The notes: generated from the sequence alone by a model not told the origin. 64,000 bases of DNA from Lachnospiraceae bacterium (GCA_014804755.1 JAAUZE010000005.1:62001-126000); one strand, 5' to 3'. Positions 16,192-26,108 are shown, counted from the stretch's first letter. Translations and numbers: made by a program.

Positions 16192-16220
16192 ATTGTATAA
16201 CACAATTCCTTTTTTGTAAA
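16192..16220 (-). promoter_or_regulatory. Promoter of the PilZ gene
   Basis: On the minus strand TTTACA (16215-16220) and TACAAT (16192-16197) are 17 nt apart. The leader contains a perfect GAATGC-TTT-GCATTC inverted repeat near 16170-16184. Confidence 0.65.
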
Positions 16221-16248
16221 GAATTGTATCGCGCCGGACCACGGACCA

Positions 16249-17472
16249 CTAGACCACAAATTTATGGAATGTCTTCTTGCCTTTTTTCACAAGAAGTCCG
16301 TCTCCCGCAAGGTCCTGCTTTGTATATGCTTTTTTTACATCTGAGATCTTCTCGTCTCCTGCTGTCACGCCGCCCTGCTCCACAGCGCGTCTCGCCTCAG
16401 AGCGGTTCTTCGTCATGTCGCCTTTGACAAGCAATGCCAGAATGTCAATGCTCCCATCCGTAAAATCCTCATCCGTTAAAGTGGTCGTCGGAATATTCTC
16501 CATGTCTCCGCCGCCGGCAAACAACGCTTTTGCTGCGCCCTTTGCCTTCTCTGCCTCCTCCTCGCCGTGCACGAGCTTTGTCAGCTCGTAAGCGAGAATC
16601 TCCTTTGCTTCGTTTAACTGTGCGCCCTCCCATGCGTCCATCTCGTCAATCTGCTCAAGCGGCAGGAAGGTCAGCATACGAATGCACTTCAACACATCCG
16701 CATCCGCAACATTTCTCCAGTATTGATAAAACTCAAACGGAGAGGTCTTATTCGGGTCAAGCCATACCGCGCCGGACTGGGTTTTGCCCATTTTATTTCC
16801 CTCGGAATTTAAGAGCAGCGTGATCGTCATCGCATGCGCGTCCTTACCGAGCTTTCTTCTGATCAGCTCGGTTCCTCCGAGCATATTGCTCCACTGATCG
16901 TCGCCGCCGAACTGCATATTGCAGTCATAACGCTTGTAGAGTTCCAAAAAATCATAGCTCTGCATGATCATGTAGTTGAACTCCAGAAAAGAAAGTCCTT
17001 TCTCCATCCGCTGCTTATAGCATTCCGCTGTCAGCATCCGGTTCACGGAAAAGCATGCGCCGACCTCTCGCAGCAGTTCAATATAGTTCAGTCCGAGCAG
17101 CCAGTCCGCATTGTTTACGAGGACCGCTTTTCCGTCTGAAAAATCAATAAAGCGGCTCATCTGCTTTTTGAAGCATTCCACGTTATGCGCGATCGTCTCC
17201 GTCGTCATCATCTGTCTCATGTCGGAACGTCCTGACGGATCGCCGACCATTGCCGTACCGCCGCCGATCAATACGATCGGCTTATTTCCTGCCATCTGCA
17301 TCCGCTTCATCAGGCACAGCGCCATAAAATGCCCGACATGAAGGCTGTCCGCCGTCGGGTCAAAACCAATATAGAACGTAGCCTTCCCGGCGTTCACCAT
17401 CTTGCGGATCTCCTCCTCGTTTGTAACCTGCGCAAGCAAGCCTCTTGCCTGCAATTCCTCATAAACCTGCAT
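16249..17472 (-). CDS. tyrS: Tyrosyl-tRNA synthetase
   Basis: The 407-residue protein shows the class I synthetase motifs HVGH (45-48) and KMGKT (227-231), with the tyrosine and tRNA segments GFDPTA and QFGGDDQWSN. A C-terminal S4-like RNA-binding domain (about 340-400) completes the usual TyrRS length and layout. It charges tRNA-Tyr in the cytoplasm. A T-box leader with a tyrosine specifier codon precedes it, so expression should rise when tRNA-Tyr is uncharged. Confidence 0.97.
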   Translation of the reverse strand: MQVYEELQARGLLAQVTNEEEIRKMVNAGKATFYIGFDPTADSLHVGHFMALCLMKRMQMAGNKPIVLIGGGTAMVGDPSGRSDMRQMMTTETIAHNVECFKKQMSRFIDFSDGKAVLVNNADWLLGLNYIELLREVGACFSVNRMLTAECYKQRMEKGLSFLEFNYMIMQSYDFLELYKRYDCNMQFGGDDQWSNMLGGTELIRRKLGKDAHAMTITLLLNSEGNKMGKTQSGAVWLDPNKTSPFEFYQYWRNVADADVLKCIRMLTFLPLEQIDEMDAWEGAQLNEAKEILAYELTKLVHGEEEAEKAKGAAKALFAGGGDMENIPTTTLTDEDFTDGSIDILALLVKGDMTKNRSEARRAVEQGGVTAGDEKISDVKKAYTKQDLAGDGLLVKKGKKTFHKFVV

Positions 17473-17560
17473 GTTCTATGCTCCTTTCTTCTCTCTCGGT
17501 TCGCGTCCAGGGAATACGAATTCACCTGCGATCTTCGCTTGCGATAAGCAGCTTCGGAAT

Positions 17561-17904
17561 ATAAAAAACCTCGTCCTTTTGTAAAGGACGAGGTTATGAC
17601 CCGTGTTACCACCTTCATTCCCGCAGTGCTCACGCAGCTGCGGCTTATGCGGTACGGCTTCCGATACAATACCTAAAAACCACTGCTTACGCCGGTTTCC
17701 TGCTTGTATCCTTCTGCGATACCGTCCTGCGATAACGGTCAGCATCCGTTATGACCTACTAAAGCCCGTTTATCCGACTCATTCTGTCATAAAGCTCCGG
17801 GATGTATTCACGGTAAGCTTTCCGCGCGCCTCTCATCAACCGGCTGCTTTCTGTGCGTTCCCCTTACGGCTACTTATTCCCTTCAACACCTTTTCTTTTT
17901 ATTC
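17561..17904 (-). ncRNA. Tyrosine-specific T-box leader
   Basis: On the minus strand the leader contains the conserved T-box core GGTGGTAACACGGGT (about 17599-17613). A rho-independent terminator follows (17567-17595, stem AACCTCGTCCTTT, then a T run to 17561). A specifier-loop sequence GAATACATC puts UAC, a tyrosine codon, at 17804-17806. The leader starts about 8 nt beyond the promoter at 17912-17940. This explains the 430-nt gap before tyrS. Uncharged tRNA-Tyr should stabilise the antiterminator and allow tyrS transcription. Confidence 0.93.
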
Positions 17905-17911
17905 TTTCTGC

Positions 17912-17940
17912 ATTATAAGCAATTTCATTCTAAATGTCAA
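17912..17940 (-). promoter_or_regulatory. Consensus sigma-A promoter for the tyrS T-box transcript
   Basis: TTGACA (17935-17940) and TATAAT (17912-17917) on the minus strand are both perfect and 17 nt apart. The -35 overlaps the stop codon of the diguanylate cyclase gene. Confidence 0.92.
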
Positions 17941-19634
17941 CGGGCAGCTTCCTTTTTCATTTCTTTTTTACACTCATACATGCGTGCGTCCGCCAGCTTA
18001 TAGAGCTGCCTTGCGTTCTTATCCGGCTCTTTTGCATGTTCGCTGATACCGTAGGCAGTACTCAGATTCCAATTCTGATGCTCCTTGTTCCTCTGCGCGA
18101 TCAGCTCCTGCATCCGCCCGATCAACGCATCGATTTCTTCGGTGGTGACATCATCCAGTATGACGAGAAATTCATCACCGCCCGTTCTTCCCACCAGTCC
18201 GCAGGATGCAAAGACCTCCTGCAGAATCTCTCCGAACGTACGGATAAATGCGTCTCCCTCCTCATGTCCGAGCTTATCATTTACCTGTTTTAAGTTGTTC
18301 AGATCAAACACCCCGACCGCGTACTGCTTTTCTTCTCCATCCGCGTCCAGCGCGTCAAACCGATCTTCACAGCTCCGCCTGTTTGCAAGCCCTGTGAGCG
18401 CATCCGAATACGCCAACTTTGCCAGCGCCTCCCCTTTTGCAGCATCATACAGCGCGCGTGCAACGCTTCTGCTGAAATCAAGCAGCATCGCCGTTATGAA
18501 GATCATGACGCCGATACTGAACATACCCACATATCGTTTTCCGGCCGACATGCTGATATACTTTTCAATGTTAAACCGCAGCAGATCAAATGCGGCAAAA
18601 AATATCATGATGACAGCTCCGACGAACAGTACCGCATTTTCCAAACGCCTGTGCCGAATATCGGACGCAAACATGCATATCAGATACAGCGCCATCATCC
18701 CTATCAGGATATGCTGAAACCGGAGCACTTTCGGGAAATGGCAGATACCGGTCAATTGCAGTACATATGCCGTCAGCGTAAAGAAAAGCTGTAATGCCAT
18801 AATAACCGCATAAACGTTCTTTCTGAGCCTGCTCTTCGTACGCGTTGCCTCCACAAAAAAATAGGAAAAAACCGGGATCGGCAGAAAATACAATAGAGAA
18901 AATTCCATGTACACCTTCGACACCAGACTGTCTGAAAACAGAAACATCAGATTATAGCTGCATAGCGACCAGCCTCCGATTCCGATTGAAAACAGCGCTA
19001 CCCATAACAGCTTGAGCCATTGCAGACTGCGCAGCCGGACAAGAAAAACAGCCGCAACACCAATCACACAAATGCCGAATACAATCAGAAAGAGATTGAT
19101 GATGAGCGGAATCCGGTTTTCCTTAAGATAGTCTTTCACATACCAGTTCGCATCATACAGCTGCGGCGTATCAAAAGAAGAAAACGCAGCATCCTCGGTA
19201 ACCGTCAGCTTCAGAGACAGTCTTCTCCCCTCGTAATCCTGCGGCAGGCTGATGCACTGATATCCGTATCCGACCAGCTTTCCCTCCTCGTAGCGCTCCT
19301 GACCGTATCGGAAAATTTCTTCCCCGTCCAGCCCTGCCCATATCGTGGAGTGGACGCTGTAAAAGACAAGAATGGGATTATCAATGATCGTTTCCGGAAG
19401 AATTGTCTCCAAAACAACCTCGTCACCCCGATTCACCAACGGAAAGACGATGGCTCCCATTTCCGTCTGTTCACACGGCGTTCCGTTGATCGTGACAGAC
19501 CAGCCTCCGTCCAGCTTTTCATAATGAGATTGATCGATTCCCCGTTGGGAGGATGTCAGCATGACTGCACTGATTAATAGCACGCTGGCAAACAGCAGCA
19601 GAATCACACCTGACAGCTCATTCCGTTTTTTCAT
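17937..19634 (-). CDS. Membrane diguanylate cyclase (GGDEF)
   Basis: After a signal anchor (about 8-30) comes an extracytoplasmic domain of roughly 150 residues, then seven predicted membrane helices (about 180-390), an arrangement like the 7TMR-DISM sensors. The C-terminal cytoplasmic domain holds an intact GGDEF signature (485-489) and the DALTGLANRR entry motif. It should make cyclic di-GMP from two GTP. I see no RxxD inhibitory site upstream of GGDEF, so product feedback may be absent. The start at 19634 has GAGGGG 7 nt upstream; an ATG two codons earlier is too close to it. A PilZ receptor lies two genes downstream. Confidence 0.92.
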   Translation of the reverse strand: MKKRNELSGVILLLFASVLLISAVMLTSSQRGIDQSHYEKLDGGWSVTINGTPCEQTEMGAIVFPLVNRGDEVVLETILPETIIDNPILVFYSVHSTIWAGLDGEEIFRYGQERYEEGKLVGYGYQCISLPQDYEGRRLSLKLTVTEDAAFSSFDTPQLYDANWYVKDYLKENRIPLIINLFLIVFGICVIGVAAVFLVRLRSLQWLKLLWVALFSIGIGGWSLCSYNLMFLFSDSLVSKVYMEFSLLYFLPIPVFSYFFVEATRTKSRLRKNVYAVIMALQLFFTLTAYVLQLTGICHFPKVLRFQHILIGMMALYLICMFASDIRHRRLENAVLFVGAVIMIFFAAFDLLRFNIEKYISMSAGKRYVGMFSIGVMIFITAMLLDFSRSVARALYDAAKGEALAKLAYSDALTGLANRRSCEDRFDALDADGEEKQYAVGVFDLNNLKQVNDKLGHEEGDAFIRTFGEILQEVFASCGLVGRTGGDEFLVILDDVTTEEIDALIGRMQELIAQRNKEHQNWNLSTAYGISEHAKEPDKNARQLYKLADARMYECKKEMKKEAAR

Positions 19635-19712
19635 ACGCATTCCCCTCTTCTGATCTATTGTAACATAATCAGACAGGGAAGTTCAATAAGACATTCCATA
19701 GACATTGCACGT

Positions 19713-20366
19713 TCAAACGACTACATTGCTTTTTCCATGTTCCATTTCCCACACATGGTCGCACAGCTCATCAATATCTTCCGCATTATGACTCGCGATA
19801 AGGATGGTCTTTCCTTTCTTCTTCAATTCAAGAAACAGGGTTCTCATATCCCTCACACCCTCTTTATCCAAACCGTTCATCGGTTCGTCCAAGACCAGGA
19901 TATCGGGATCTTCCATGATCGCCTGCGCAATTCCAAGCCGCTGCTTCATCCCCAAAGAATATTTCTGCACATGCCGCTTCATCTTCGGATCAAGTCCTGC
20001 AAACCGCATTGTTTCCTCTACCTGCCGCCTGTCGATCTTTCGATTCAGCCCCGCAAGCATGACCAAATTCTTTATCCCGCTGTAATACGAAATAAAACCC
20101 GGATTTTCAATCAGTATTCCCATATTTTCAGGAAAATCAATATCCCTTCCCACGACTTGATTTCTTACCATGATGCTGCCATCGGTAGGTTTTACAAAAC
20201 CGCAGATACACTTCATCAGCATGCTTTTTCCTGAACCGTTTCTTCCGATCAGCCCGTATATGTTACCCTTTTTCATCTCCATGCACACATCATCGAGTAT
20301 GGTTGTCTTCTCTAAAACCAGCCCCACATTTCGGATACTGATCTCAGACACCTTTTTCTCATCCAT
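19713..20366 (-). CDS. ABC transporter ATP-binding protein
   Basis: The 217-residue protein has Walker A GRNGSGKS, the signature YSLGMKQRLG and Walker B ILVLDEPMNGLD, so it is a complete ABC ATPase of the BcrA-like exporter group. It powers the two permeases encoded just upstream. I take the ATG at 20366 (AGGGGA 7 nt before it), 10 nt after the preceding stop; a longer frame from 20393 overlaps that gene and has no ribosome site. It is the last gene of the RR-HK-anchor-permease-permease-ATPase operon. Confidence 0.92.
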   Translation of the reverse strand: MDEKKVSEISIRNVGLVLEKTTILDDVCMEMKKGNIYGLIGRNGSGKSMLMKCICGFVKPTDGSIMVRNQVVGRDIDFPENMGILIENPGFISYYSGIKNLVMLAGLNRKIDRRQVEETMRFAGLDPKMKRHVQKYSLGMKQRLGIAQAIMEDPDILVLDEPMNGLDKEGVRDMRTLFLELKKKGKTILIASHNAEDIDELCDHVWEMEHGKSNVVV

Positions 20367-20376
20367 AAATAATCCC

Positions 20377-21261
20377 CTATCGCTGTTCGACATATCCGAA
20401 ATTATATTGCTCCATCAAAATAATGCTGACAAAGATTAAAGCGACACTCAGAATCGCAAAATACAGATAGGACTGTGCCATGGAAACCGTCATGAAACGG
20501 AATATTTCGTCACAGTGCTGCCATTCGATCGCATGGGACAGCGGAAATATCCATTTTAATTTCAGTTCCAGCAGGCTGAACAGCCATCCGAATCCGATCA
20601 GACAGACGCCCGCCGCCACTCCCACAGTTGGCTTTCCAAGCAGGAAAAACAACAGCTTGAGTATCGTAAGAAAAAATAACAATCCAAACAGCAGGCTGAC
20701 GGAATACCCGAGCGCCTGATACGGACTGAACTGATTATACAGACGCTCCGTGATCATGAAGGACACGGTTGATTCCATATCGTTCGGAAAGATCGTTCTA
20801 TATTTTGTCACCACATCACTCCATCTATTCCCGATAAAGTAATGCCCCGCTCCCATGAGAATGCATCCGCCCAAAATTGCACCCAAATATGTCAAAATAC
20901 AGAAAACGGATGTCAGAATCTGACCTAACAGCCAATGATATTTACCCGCACGGTGCACATAAAGCAGCGTATTGCCATCCCTTCTCGGGAAATCCCCGAT
21001 CAGCAGTAAGTAAACTGCCGGAATTACCATACACAGCTCCGTACTGTTGGCTACCGCAATGAAAATTTCAAAAACGCCAAACGGTTTTCCCAGCTTTTCA
21101 CTGTGCGCAAGCATTCCCTCCGCCACATAAGTTTCAATGAAGATCATCATTCCAAAGAACAGGATCATCCTTGGATCACAGATCCATCGGATATATTCGT
21201 TTCGCGCAATATTCCGGATCACGGCATGCCGTTTCCCCATCTTTTCGTTTTTACATTCCAC
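20377..21261 (-). CDS. ABC transporter permease, ABC-2-like
   Basis: The 294-residue protein has about six membrane helices and no cytoplasmic domain of note. It begins with GTG at 21261, preceded by AAGGAG at 8 nt, and overlaps the previous permease gene by 11 nt, so the two are translationally coupled. With its partner and the ATPase downstream it should form a peptide- or drug-export complex. The substrate is unknown; such modules beside two-component systems often deal with antimicrobial peptides. Confidence 0.82.
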   Translation of the reverse strand: MECKNEKMGKRHAVIRNIARNEYIRWICDPRMILFFGMMIFIETYVAEGMLAHSEKLGKPFGVFEIFIAVANSTELCMVIPAVYLLLIGDFPRRDGNTLLYVHRAGKYHWLLGQILTSVFCILTYLGAILGGCILMGAGHYFIGNRWSDVVTKYRTIFPNDMESTVSFMITERLYNQFSPYQALGYSVSLLFGLLFFLTILKLLFFLLGKPTVGVAAGVCLIGFGWLFSLLELKLKWIFPLSHAIEWQHCDEIFRFMTVSMAQSYLYFAILSVALIFVSIILMEQYNFGYVEQR

Positions 21262-22081
21262 AATCCGTTCTCCTTTTCAACATGCCCATGTGCAGCAAAA
21301 TAATGAAAACGCTGATAACACCATAGATTGCAAGAATCTGAAGGATATATTTCAGATCACCAAATATATAGGTAGCTCCAAACGTCTGCACATACAGGCG
21401 CACCCCCGCATGCTCCTCTATAACCTCGTATTGGATATTGCCGGCCAGTCTTTGTAAAAACCAAAGCGCTATATAAGGAATACTGACCAGCAGATACCTG
21501 TTTTTTACAAAAGCAGAAACCAGATAGGTCCACACGGCACATGTCATCCCAAATGCGAATACACCGATTGTCTTGTTACATACGAATATGCTCACTTCTT
21601 TTATTGTCTGCAATCCGGCACTGCCGAACAGCACATAAGAATGCGCGCCTAAAATCCCCGCGAACAGCAGATAGCCCGCCGCCATCAAAACACCGCCGCA
21701 AAGGATGCACGCGAAAAAGCTTCCGATCACAGCCTGCTTTTTTCCGCTCCTGAACATCATGTACCGAAGCGCGCCGCTCTCCTTCTCCTCACACAGGATC
21801 GACAAAACACTGAAACTCACGAGCAACGGTGTAAACATTACAAAATAACCGCTGGTAAGCTGCCACAGGACCGATCTGACCTTCAGGGACTCCTGCAATC
21901 CGAACTCCTCTTTGGACATGTCCCAAAAAGCAGACAGACAATTCGTCATCGTCCTGCCGTCATCGAGTACAATCGGGATCAGAAGGCACATGACCGCCAC
22001 TGTCAGTATCAGCAGAAAAAGAGAAATACGATTCATTGTCCTTTTTGTTTCCATCCAAAATACATTCCATATCTTTTTCAT
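21251..22081 (-). CDS. ABC transporter permease, ABC-2-like
   Basis: The 276-residue protein has about six membrane helices, with a large extracytoplasmic loop after the first (residues about 38-80), as in ABC-2 permeases. Its gene follows the membrane-anchored protein gene by 21 nt and overlaps the second permease. The pair differs enough in sequence to suggest a heterodimeric channel. Confidence 0.82.
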   Translation of the reverse strand: MKKIWNVFWMETKRTMNRISLFLLILTVAVMCLLIPIVLDDGRTMTNCLSAFWDMSKEEFGLQESLKVRSVLWQLTSGYFVMFTPLLVSFSVLSILCEEKESGALRYMMFRSGKKQAVIGSFFACILCGGVLMAAGYLLFAGILGAHSYVLFGSAGLQTIKEVSIFVCNKTIGVFAFGMTCAVWTYLVSAFVKNRYLLVSIPYIALWFLQRLAGNIQYEVIEEHAGVRLYVQTFGATYIFGDLKYILQILAIYGVISVFIILLHMGMLKRRTDCGM

Positions 22082-22102
22082 ATTCTGTCTGTTCCTACCC
22101 TA

Positions 22103-23329
22103 TTAATCCATTCTTATGACGCTGACTTCTCCGGTCAGTGCATCAACATAAAAACGCACTTCCTTCCCGTTCGTTTGATTGACCGTAATAAACATCCATG
22201 CCGGAGACAACTCCTCAAACCAACTGTCTTCCTCTCTGATTACCTTTCCGACATATGACAATTCGATTTCGAGTACAGTGTAAACCGTATTATCACCAAT
22301 CTTTTGTGAAATGTATTCCGTTGCTTTCTCCAGCGATACAATCTCTGTTATTTCCTGCATTTTCTCAACCTGCTCATTGCAGGAAATCGCCCAAAACTCC
22401 GTGACATGCCGTTCGCCGTTCAGGCTCGCACTTGTCAGATCAAACACTTCATCACCGGTCCCACTCTGCCTTCGTATATCGCCCTGAAAGTAAACTCCTC
22501 CATAGGATCTTCTCAGTTCCAGTTCAAAGCCGTAAGTCCCGTCCGGCATTGATACGATAAATACGCGGGAAACCCGATACTTCATCTCTCCTAAACCGGG
22601 AACCGGAAATTCACGATTAAAATAATTTTCTGTCTGCTCAATCGCCTCTTCCACAGACATTTCTCCGTCCGCTGTTTCATAAACATCCTGAAGGCTTCCG
22701 TCCACCGCTCCCGGATAGTAAACCCTGTCCGGCATCTCCTCCGCCCATGGTTCTCCCAAATCGATCATGATCGAACGGATGCCTGCGCTGATGATCTGTG
22801 AGCGTTGTCCTTGCTCCTCATACTCCTCATCTTCCAGGTAGAGAAAAACATAATCAATTCCTGTATACTCCTCATTTTGCTCCCGGATCTTCTCACGCAG
22901 TTCCGGAAGGGAAACGCTGTCAACGCCGCTGGCTGACGGAATCGCCTTAATCTTCCTCTCATCGATCGGCTCTTCAAAGAAAGCCTGCATCGTGTCATAT
23001 ACTTTCTGTACCTGTTCTTCCGTCATTGGGAATTCCGGTTCTAAACCGGATACCCTGATCTGATATATCCGATCTTCCTCTGTGATAAGCGGGCGAATTT
23101 CACGGAACTCCAGATTGCGGTATGTCCCGTTTCTGCCCTCCTGAATCAGGGTTTCCGCCTCCTCTCTGACCGTGGCAAGAGAAACCAGCACCGTATCCTG
23201 CTCACTCTCCCCCTGTAAAATCTGTTCGATCTGCCTTTTGTGATCTGACTGACGGATCGTTACAAGGATTCCGGCAACCACAAGGACCGTCAGCATACAT
23301 GCAGTTATGATCAACAATTTTTTCTGCAT
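22103..23329 (-). CDS. Membrane-anchored extracytoplasmic protein, unknown
   Basis: A single N-terminal membrane segment (about 5-25) anchors about 380 residues outside the cell. The C-terminus ends in RFYVDALTGEVSVIRMD, recalling PepSY-like or two-component-associated regulatory proteins such as YycH/YycI; the resemblance is weak. It lies between the histidine kinase (46-nt gap) and the first permease (21-nt gap), which suggests an accessory of signal sensing or of the exporter. No catalytic residues are evident. Confidence 0.7.
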   Translation of the reverse strand: MQKKLLIITACMLTVLVVAGILVTIRQSDHKRQIEQILQGESEQDTVLVSLATVREEAETLIQEGRNGTYRNLEFREIRPLITEEDRIYQIRVSGLEPEFPMTEEQVQKVYDTMQAFFEEPIDERKIKAIPSASGVDSVSLPELREKIREQNEEYTGIDYVFLYLEDEEYEEQGQRSQIISAGIRSIMIDLGEPWAEEMPDRVYYPGAVDGSLQDVYETADGEMSVEEAIEQTENYFNREFPVPGLGEMKYRVSRVFIVSMPDGTYGFELELRRSYGGVYFQGDIRRQSGTGDEVFDLTSASLNGERHVTEFWAISCNEQVEKMQEITEIVSLEKATEYISQKIGDNTVYTVLEIELSYVGKVIREEDSWFEELSPAWMFITVNQTNGKEVRFYVDALTGEVSVIRMD

Positions 23330-23375
23330 CCCTACACCCCCGCATCGTCATGACACGTTTGTTTACACATTATTT

Positions 23376-26108
23376 TCACCGCGACGGAACCGGGAAGTGC
23401 AGCAGCACCTTAAATAAATCTCCGTCAATCAGGATTTCCAGCGACCCGTGCATCACGTTCATCAGGCTCTGCGCAATGGAAAGTCCTAATCCGTTTCCCT
23501 CCGTACCGCGCGAGGCATCTCCGCGCACAAACCGTTCCGTCAGCTCCTCCGGTGAGATATTGAGCGGATATTCGGAAATATTTTTTAATTCCATACAGAA
23601 CGTCGGCGTCGGTGTGCGATACATGCTGAAATACACTCTCGTGTGCGGCATGGCGTATTTATAAAGGTTGCTGAACAGATTAGAAAGCACGCGCCATACG
23701 TAACGGCTGTCTCCGATAAATGAATTGTCCGCCTGTTCCTCCGGCAGCTGAAGCACGAGCGTCAGATCTTTTTGTTTGAATTTCTCCTCATACTCCGCCG
23801 CGATCTGCTGCACAAGCTCCGCCGCGCTCAGGCGCACATTCTCAACAGAAACATTCCCGCTCGTGATCCTGCTCGCCTCGACCAAGTCCTCCGTCAGTTG
23901 TTTTAAGCGCGACGATTTTTCATCCAACACCCCAAGATATTTTTGCGCGTTCTCTGATTCGATCGGTTCTTTTTTCAAAAGATCGACATAATTGATGATG
24001 GACGTGAGCGGCGTCCGGATGTCATGGGACACATTTGCGATCAGCTCCGTCCGCATCCGCTCATCCTTCATGGATTTTTCCACCGCGCGGGAAATCCCCG
24101 TATCCATATCGTTGATCAGCTCCGCCGTCTTCTTATTTTTCCCGTGGAACCGATCTGCCGCAAGCGGCTCTCCCCGACTGCCCTGTACGGTTGCCTCCAT
24201 ATGCTCTCTCAACTTATCCTGCTCGCGGAAATATGCGATGACCAGTGCGCCGATAAAAAGATCGGCGATCGCCATCAGTACAAATGGTACGAACGACTCA
24301 TCCGTAAACAGCACTGCGAGCAGATTGACGAACAAAAACAGCACATAGCCAACCGCCCATTTGATCTTGCCATCCACAAGCATCAGCAGCTTCTGCACGC
24401 ACCTGAAAACCCAAAGCACGGCTTTCCTGCATTTACAGAGCACAAAGCGGAGCAGGCTCTTTTTGTAGGTCGTGCGCTTTTTCAGGCGATTGACGAGTTC
24501 AAAAAAGCAATAGGATACCACTGACGCGATCACAAACACGGAAAGCACGCTTACCAGAAGTATTCCGCCTCCGTTCATATAAATGCCGACCGTATTCCCG
24601 CTGTCATAATAGCCCCAATACCACTCTCCAAGCACTTCAAGAAGCTCCAGGGGAATGATCGCGCTAACGAGCATCAGTCCGATCACGGCAAGAAGAATAC
24701 TCGTAAACCAGCGATCGATCAAGCGCGGCTTCTGCGCCTCTGACCTTCCCTCCAGCATCGTCCTGCGTACAAACCCGATCAAAAACAGAATCATTCCGAT
24801 GATAAATACAGCAATCAGTCTTTCCGCCGTGATTTTGATCGTCTCATACCAATCTTTCATGCGCCTCAAGGAATCATTCTGCGAAAACTCCGCATCCAGC
24901 ACCAGATAAAGCCGGTCTCCCTCATGCAGATCAATCATTCTGCCCAGTTTCTCCTCAAAAAGGGAAATATCCGCACTTCCGTCAAAAATCGTGCCGGCAC
25001 CACAATGATATACCACGCCGTGCTCCTTCTGCGCCACATAATCATAAAGCGCCTCACTGATCTCTGCAAAGCTGCCCTCCCGCACCCCCTCATAATCCGC
25101 GAAGCCGCAATAAGTCAGACCGATAGAGGGGCAGACGAGCGCGATGCCGATATTACACGGCTTATCTGCCACCCTTGCATACTTATCGTACATGCCGCTC
25201 ACAAACGGAATCAGTTCTTCCAAATATTCCGTATAGATTGCCAGCATATCCAGATTCTCCGCGTGGATATAAAGACTTTCTCCGTCCGTCGGAAATACCT
25301 CCTCAAAATACACGCATCTTTTCTGCGGATAGTTCACCCCATCCGCAGTCATGGATTCCATCAAAATCTCATTGAGTTCCTCCCAGGAAGAAACCGCCGC
25401 CGGATCCTCCTTCTTTTTATCATGAACCGCATCAATCTGCGGCTGAATGAGCCAGCGAAGATCAATGTCAGTGTTTCTTACGCTAAGTAGATCGCCGATT
25501 CGGTAGGTAATGCCCGTCGCCGATACAGCCTTTCCCCTCAGCATGGAGACATACGCAAGATCGATCGTTTTATTCTCATCAAATTTTCCGTCCGTTTCAA
25601 ACAGCGCCCTCACTTGCGCCGCCTCTGCCTGCGTTACCGCTTCTTCCATATAGGCGTCCTCAAACAGACATGAATCGGTATAATCGGATGTCATCAAGGT
25701 TTCCTCTAAGACACTTTCCAAACCGTAGTAAGACAGTTCGTCATCTATGTCCATCGTAAACAAAAAAAGCAGTGCCCAGACGATACTGACCGTCATGACC
25801 AAAAGCCCGGTCATAAATACCGCATTTTGAAACTTTATGCTGTTCCAAAACCCGGTTTTAGGCTCATTGCCGTTCTTTTCCCGTTCCTGTCTGCTTTTTC
25901 TGCTATTCTTCCCTTTATTCTTTGCCATTTTTTGCTCTTTCCTATTTATCTTCTGCTCTGTCTCTGTTTCTTTCAGCACTGCTTCCGCGGTTTCCAGCCC
26001 GGTTTTCGTCATTTTCTGTTCTGTTTCCGTCATTTCCCGTTCTGTCTCCGCAGTTTCCTGCTCTGTCCGCTGTTCCATGTCCGCGTTTCTTTCTTCATGC
26101 TCTTGCAT
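23376..26108 (-). CDS. Large sensor histidine kinase with Glu/Thr-rich N-terminal tail
   Basis: The 910-residue protein has an unusual hydrophilic N-terminus (1-90) built of repeated T-E-T-E-x-x-M-T units followed by a Lys/Arg-rich part. A membrane helix (about 100-120) and a large extracytoplasmic domain come next, then further helices (about 430-640). The kinase core has H695 in NVSHDIRTPL, an N-box NLFSNLYKYA and a GNGLGLS G-box. The start at 26108 is well supported by GGGAGG 7 nt upstream, so the odd tail is probably translated. It follows its response regulator gene by 89 nt and should sense a signal tied to the ABC exporter downstream. Confidence 0.92.
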   Translation of the reverse strand: MQEHEERNADMEQRTEQETAETEREMTETEQKMTKTGLETAEAVLKETETEQKINRKEQKMAKNKGKNSRKSRQEREKNGNEPKTGFWNSIKFQNAVFMTGLLVMTVSIVWALLFLFTMDIDDELSYYGLESVLEETLMTSDYTDSCLFEDAYMEEAVTQAEAAQVRALFETDGKFDENKTIDLAYVSMLRGKAVSATGITYRIGDLLSVRNTDIDLRWLIQPQIDAVHDKKKEDPAAVSSWEELNEILMESMTADGVNYPQKRCVYFEEVFPTDGESLYIHAENLDMLAIYTEYLEELIPFVSGMYDKYARVADKPCNIGIALVCPSIGLTYCGFADYEGVREGSFAEISEALYDYVAQKEHGVVYHCGAGTIFDGSADISLFEEKLGRMIDLHEGDRLYLVLDAEFSQNDSLRRMKDWYETIKITAERLIAVFIIGMILFLIGFVRRTMLEGRSEAQKPRLIDRWFTSILLAVIGLMLVSAIIPLELLEVLGEWYWGYYDSGNTVGIYMNGGGILLVSVLSVFVIASVVSYCFFELVNRLKKRTTYKKSLLRFVLCKCRKAVLWVFRCVQKLLMLVDGKIKWAVGYVLFLFVNLLAVLFTDESFVPFVLMAIADLFIGALVIAYFREQDKLREHMEATVQGSRGEPLAADRFHGKNKKTAELINDMDTGISRAVEKSMKDERMRTELIANVSHDIRTPLTSIINYVDLLKKEPIESENAQKYLGVLDEKSSRLKQLTEDLVEASRITSGNVSVENVRLSAAELVQQIAAEYEEKFKQKDLTLVLQLPEEQADNSFIGDSRYVWRVLSNLFSNLYKYAMPHTRVYFSMYRTPTPTFCMELKNISEYPLNISPEELTERFVRGDASRGTEGNGLGLSIAQSLMNVMHGSLEILIDGDLFKVLLHFPVPSR

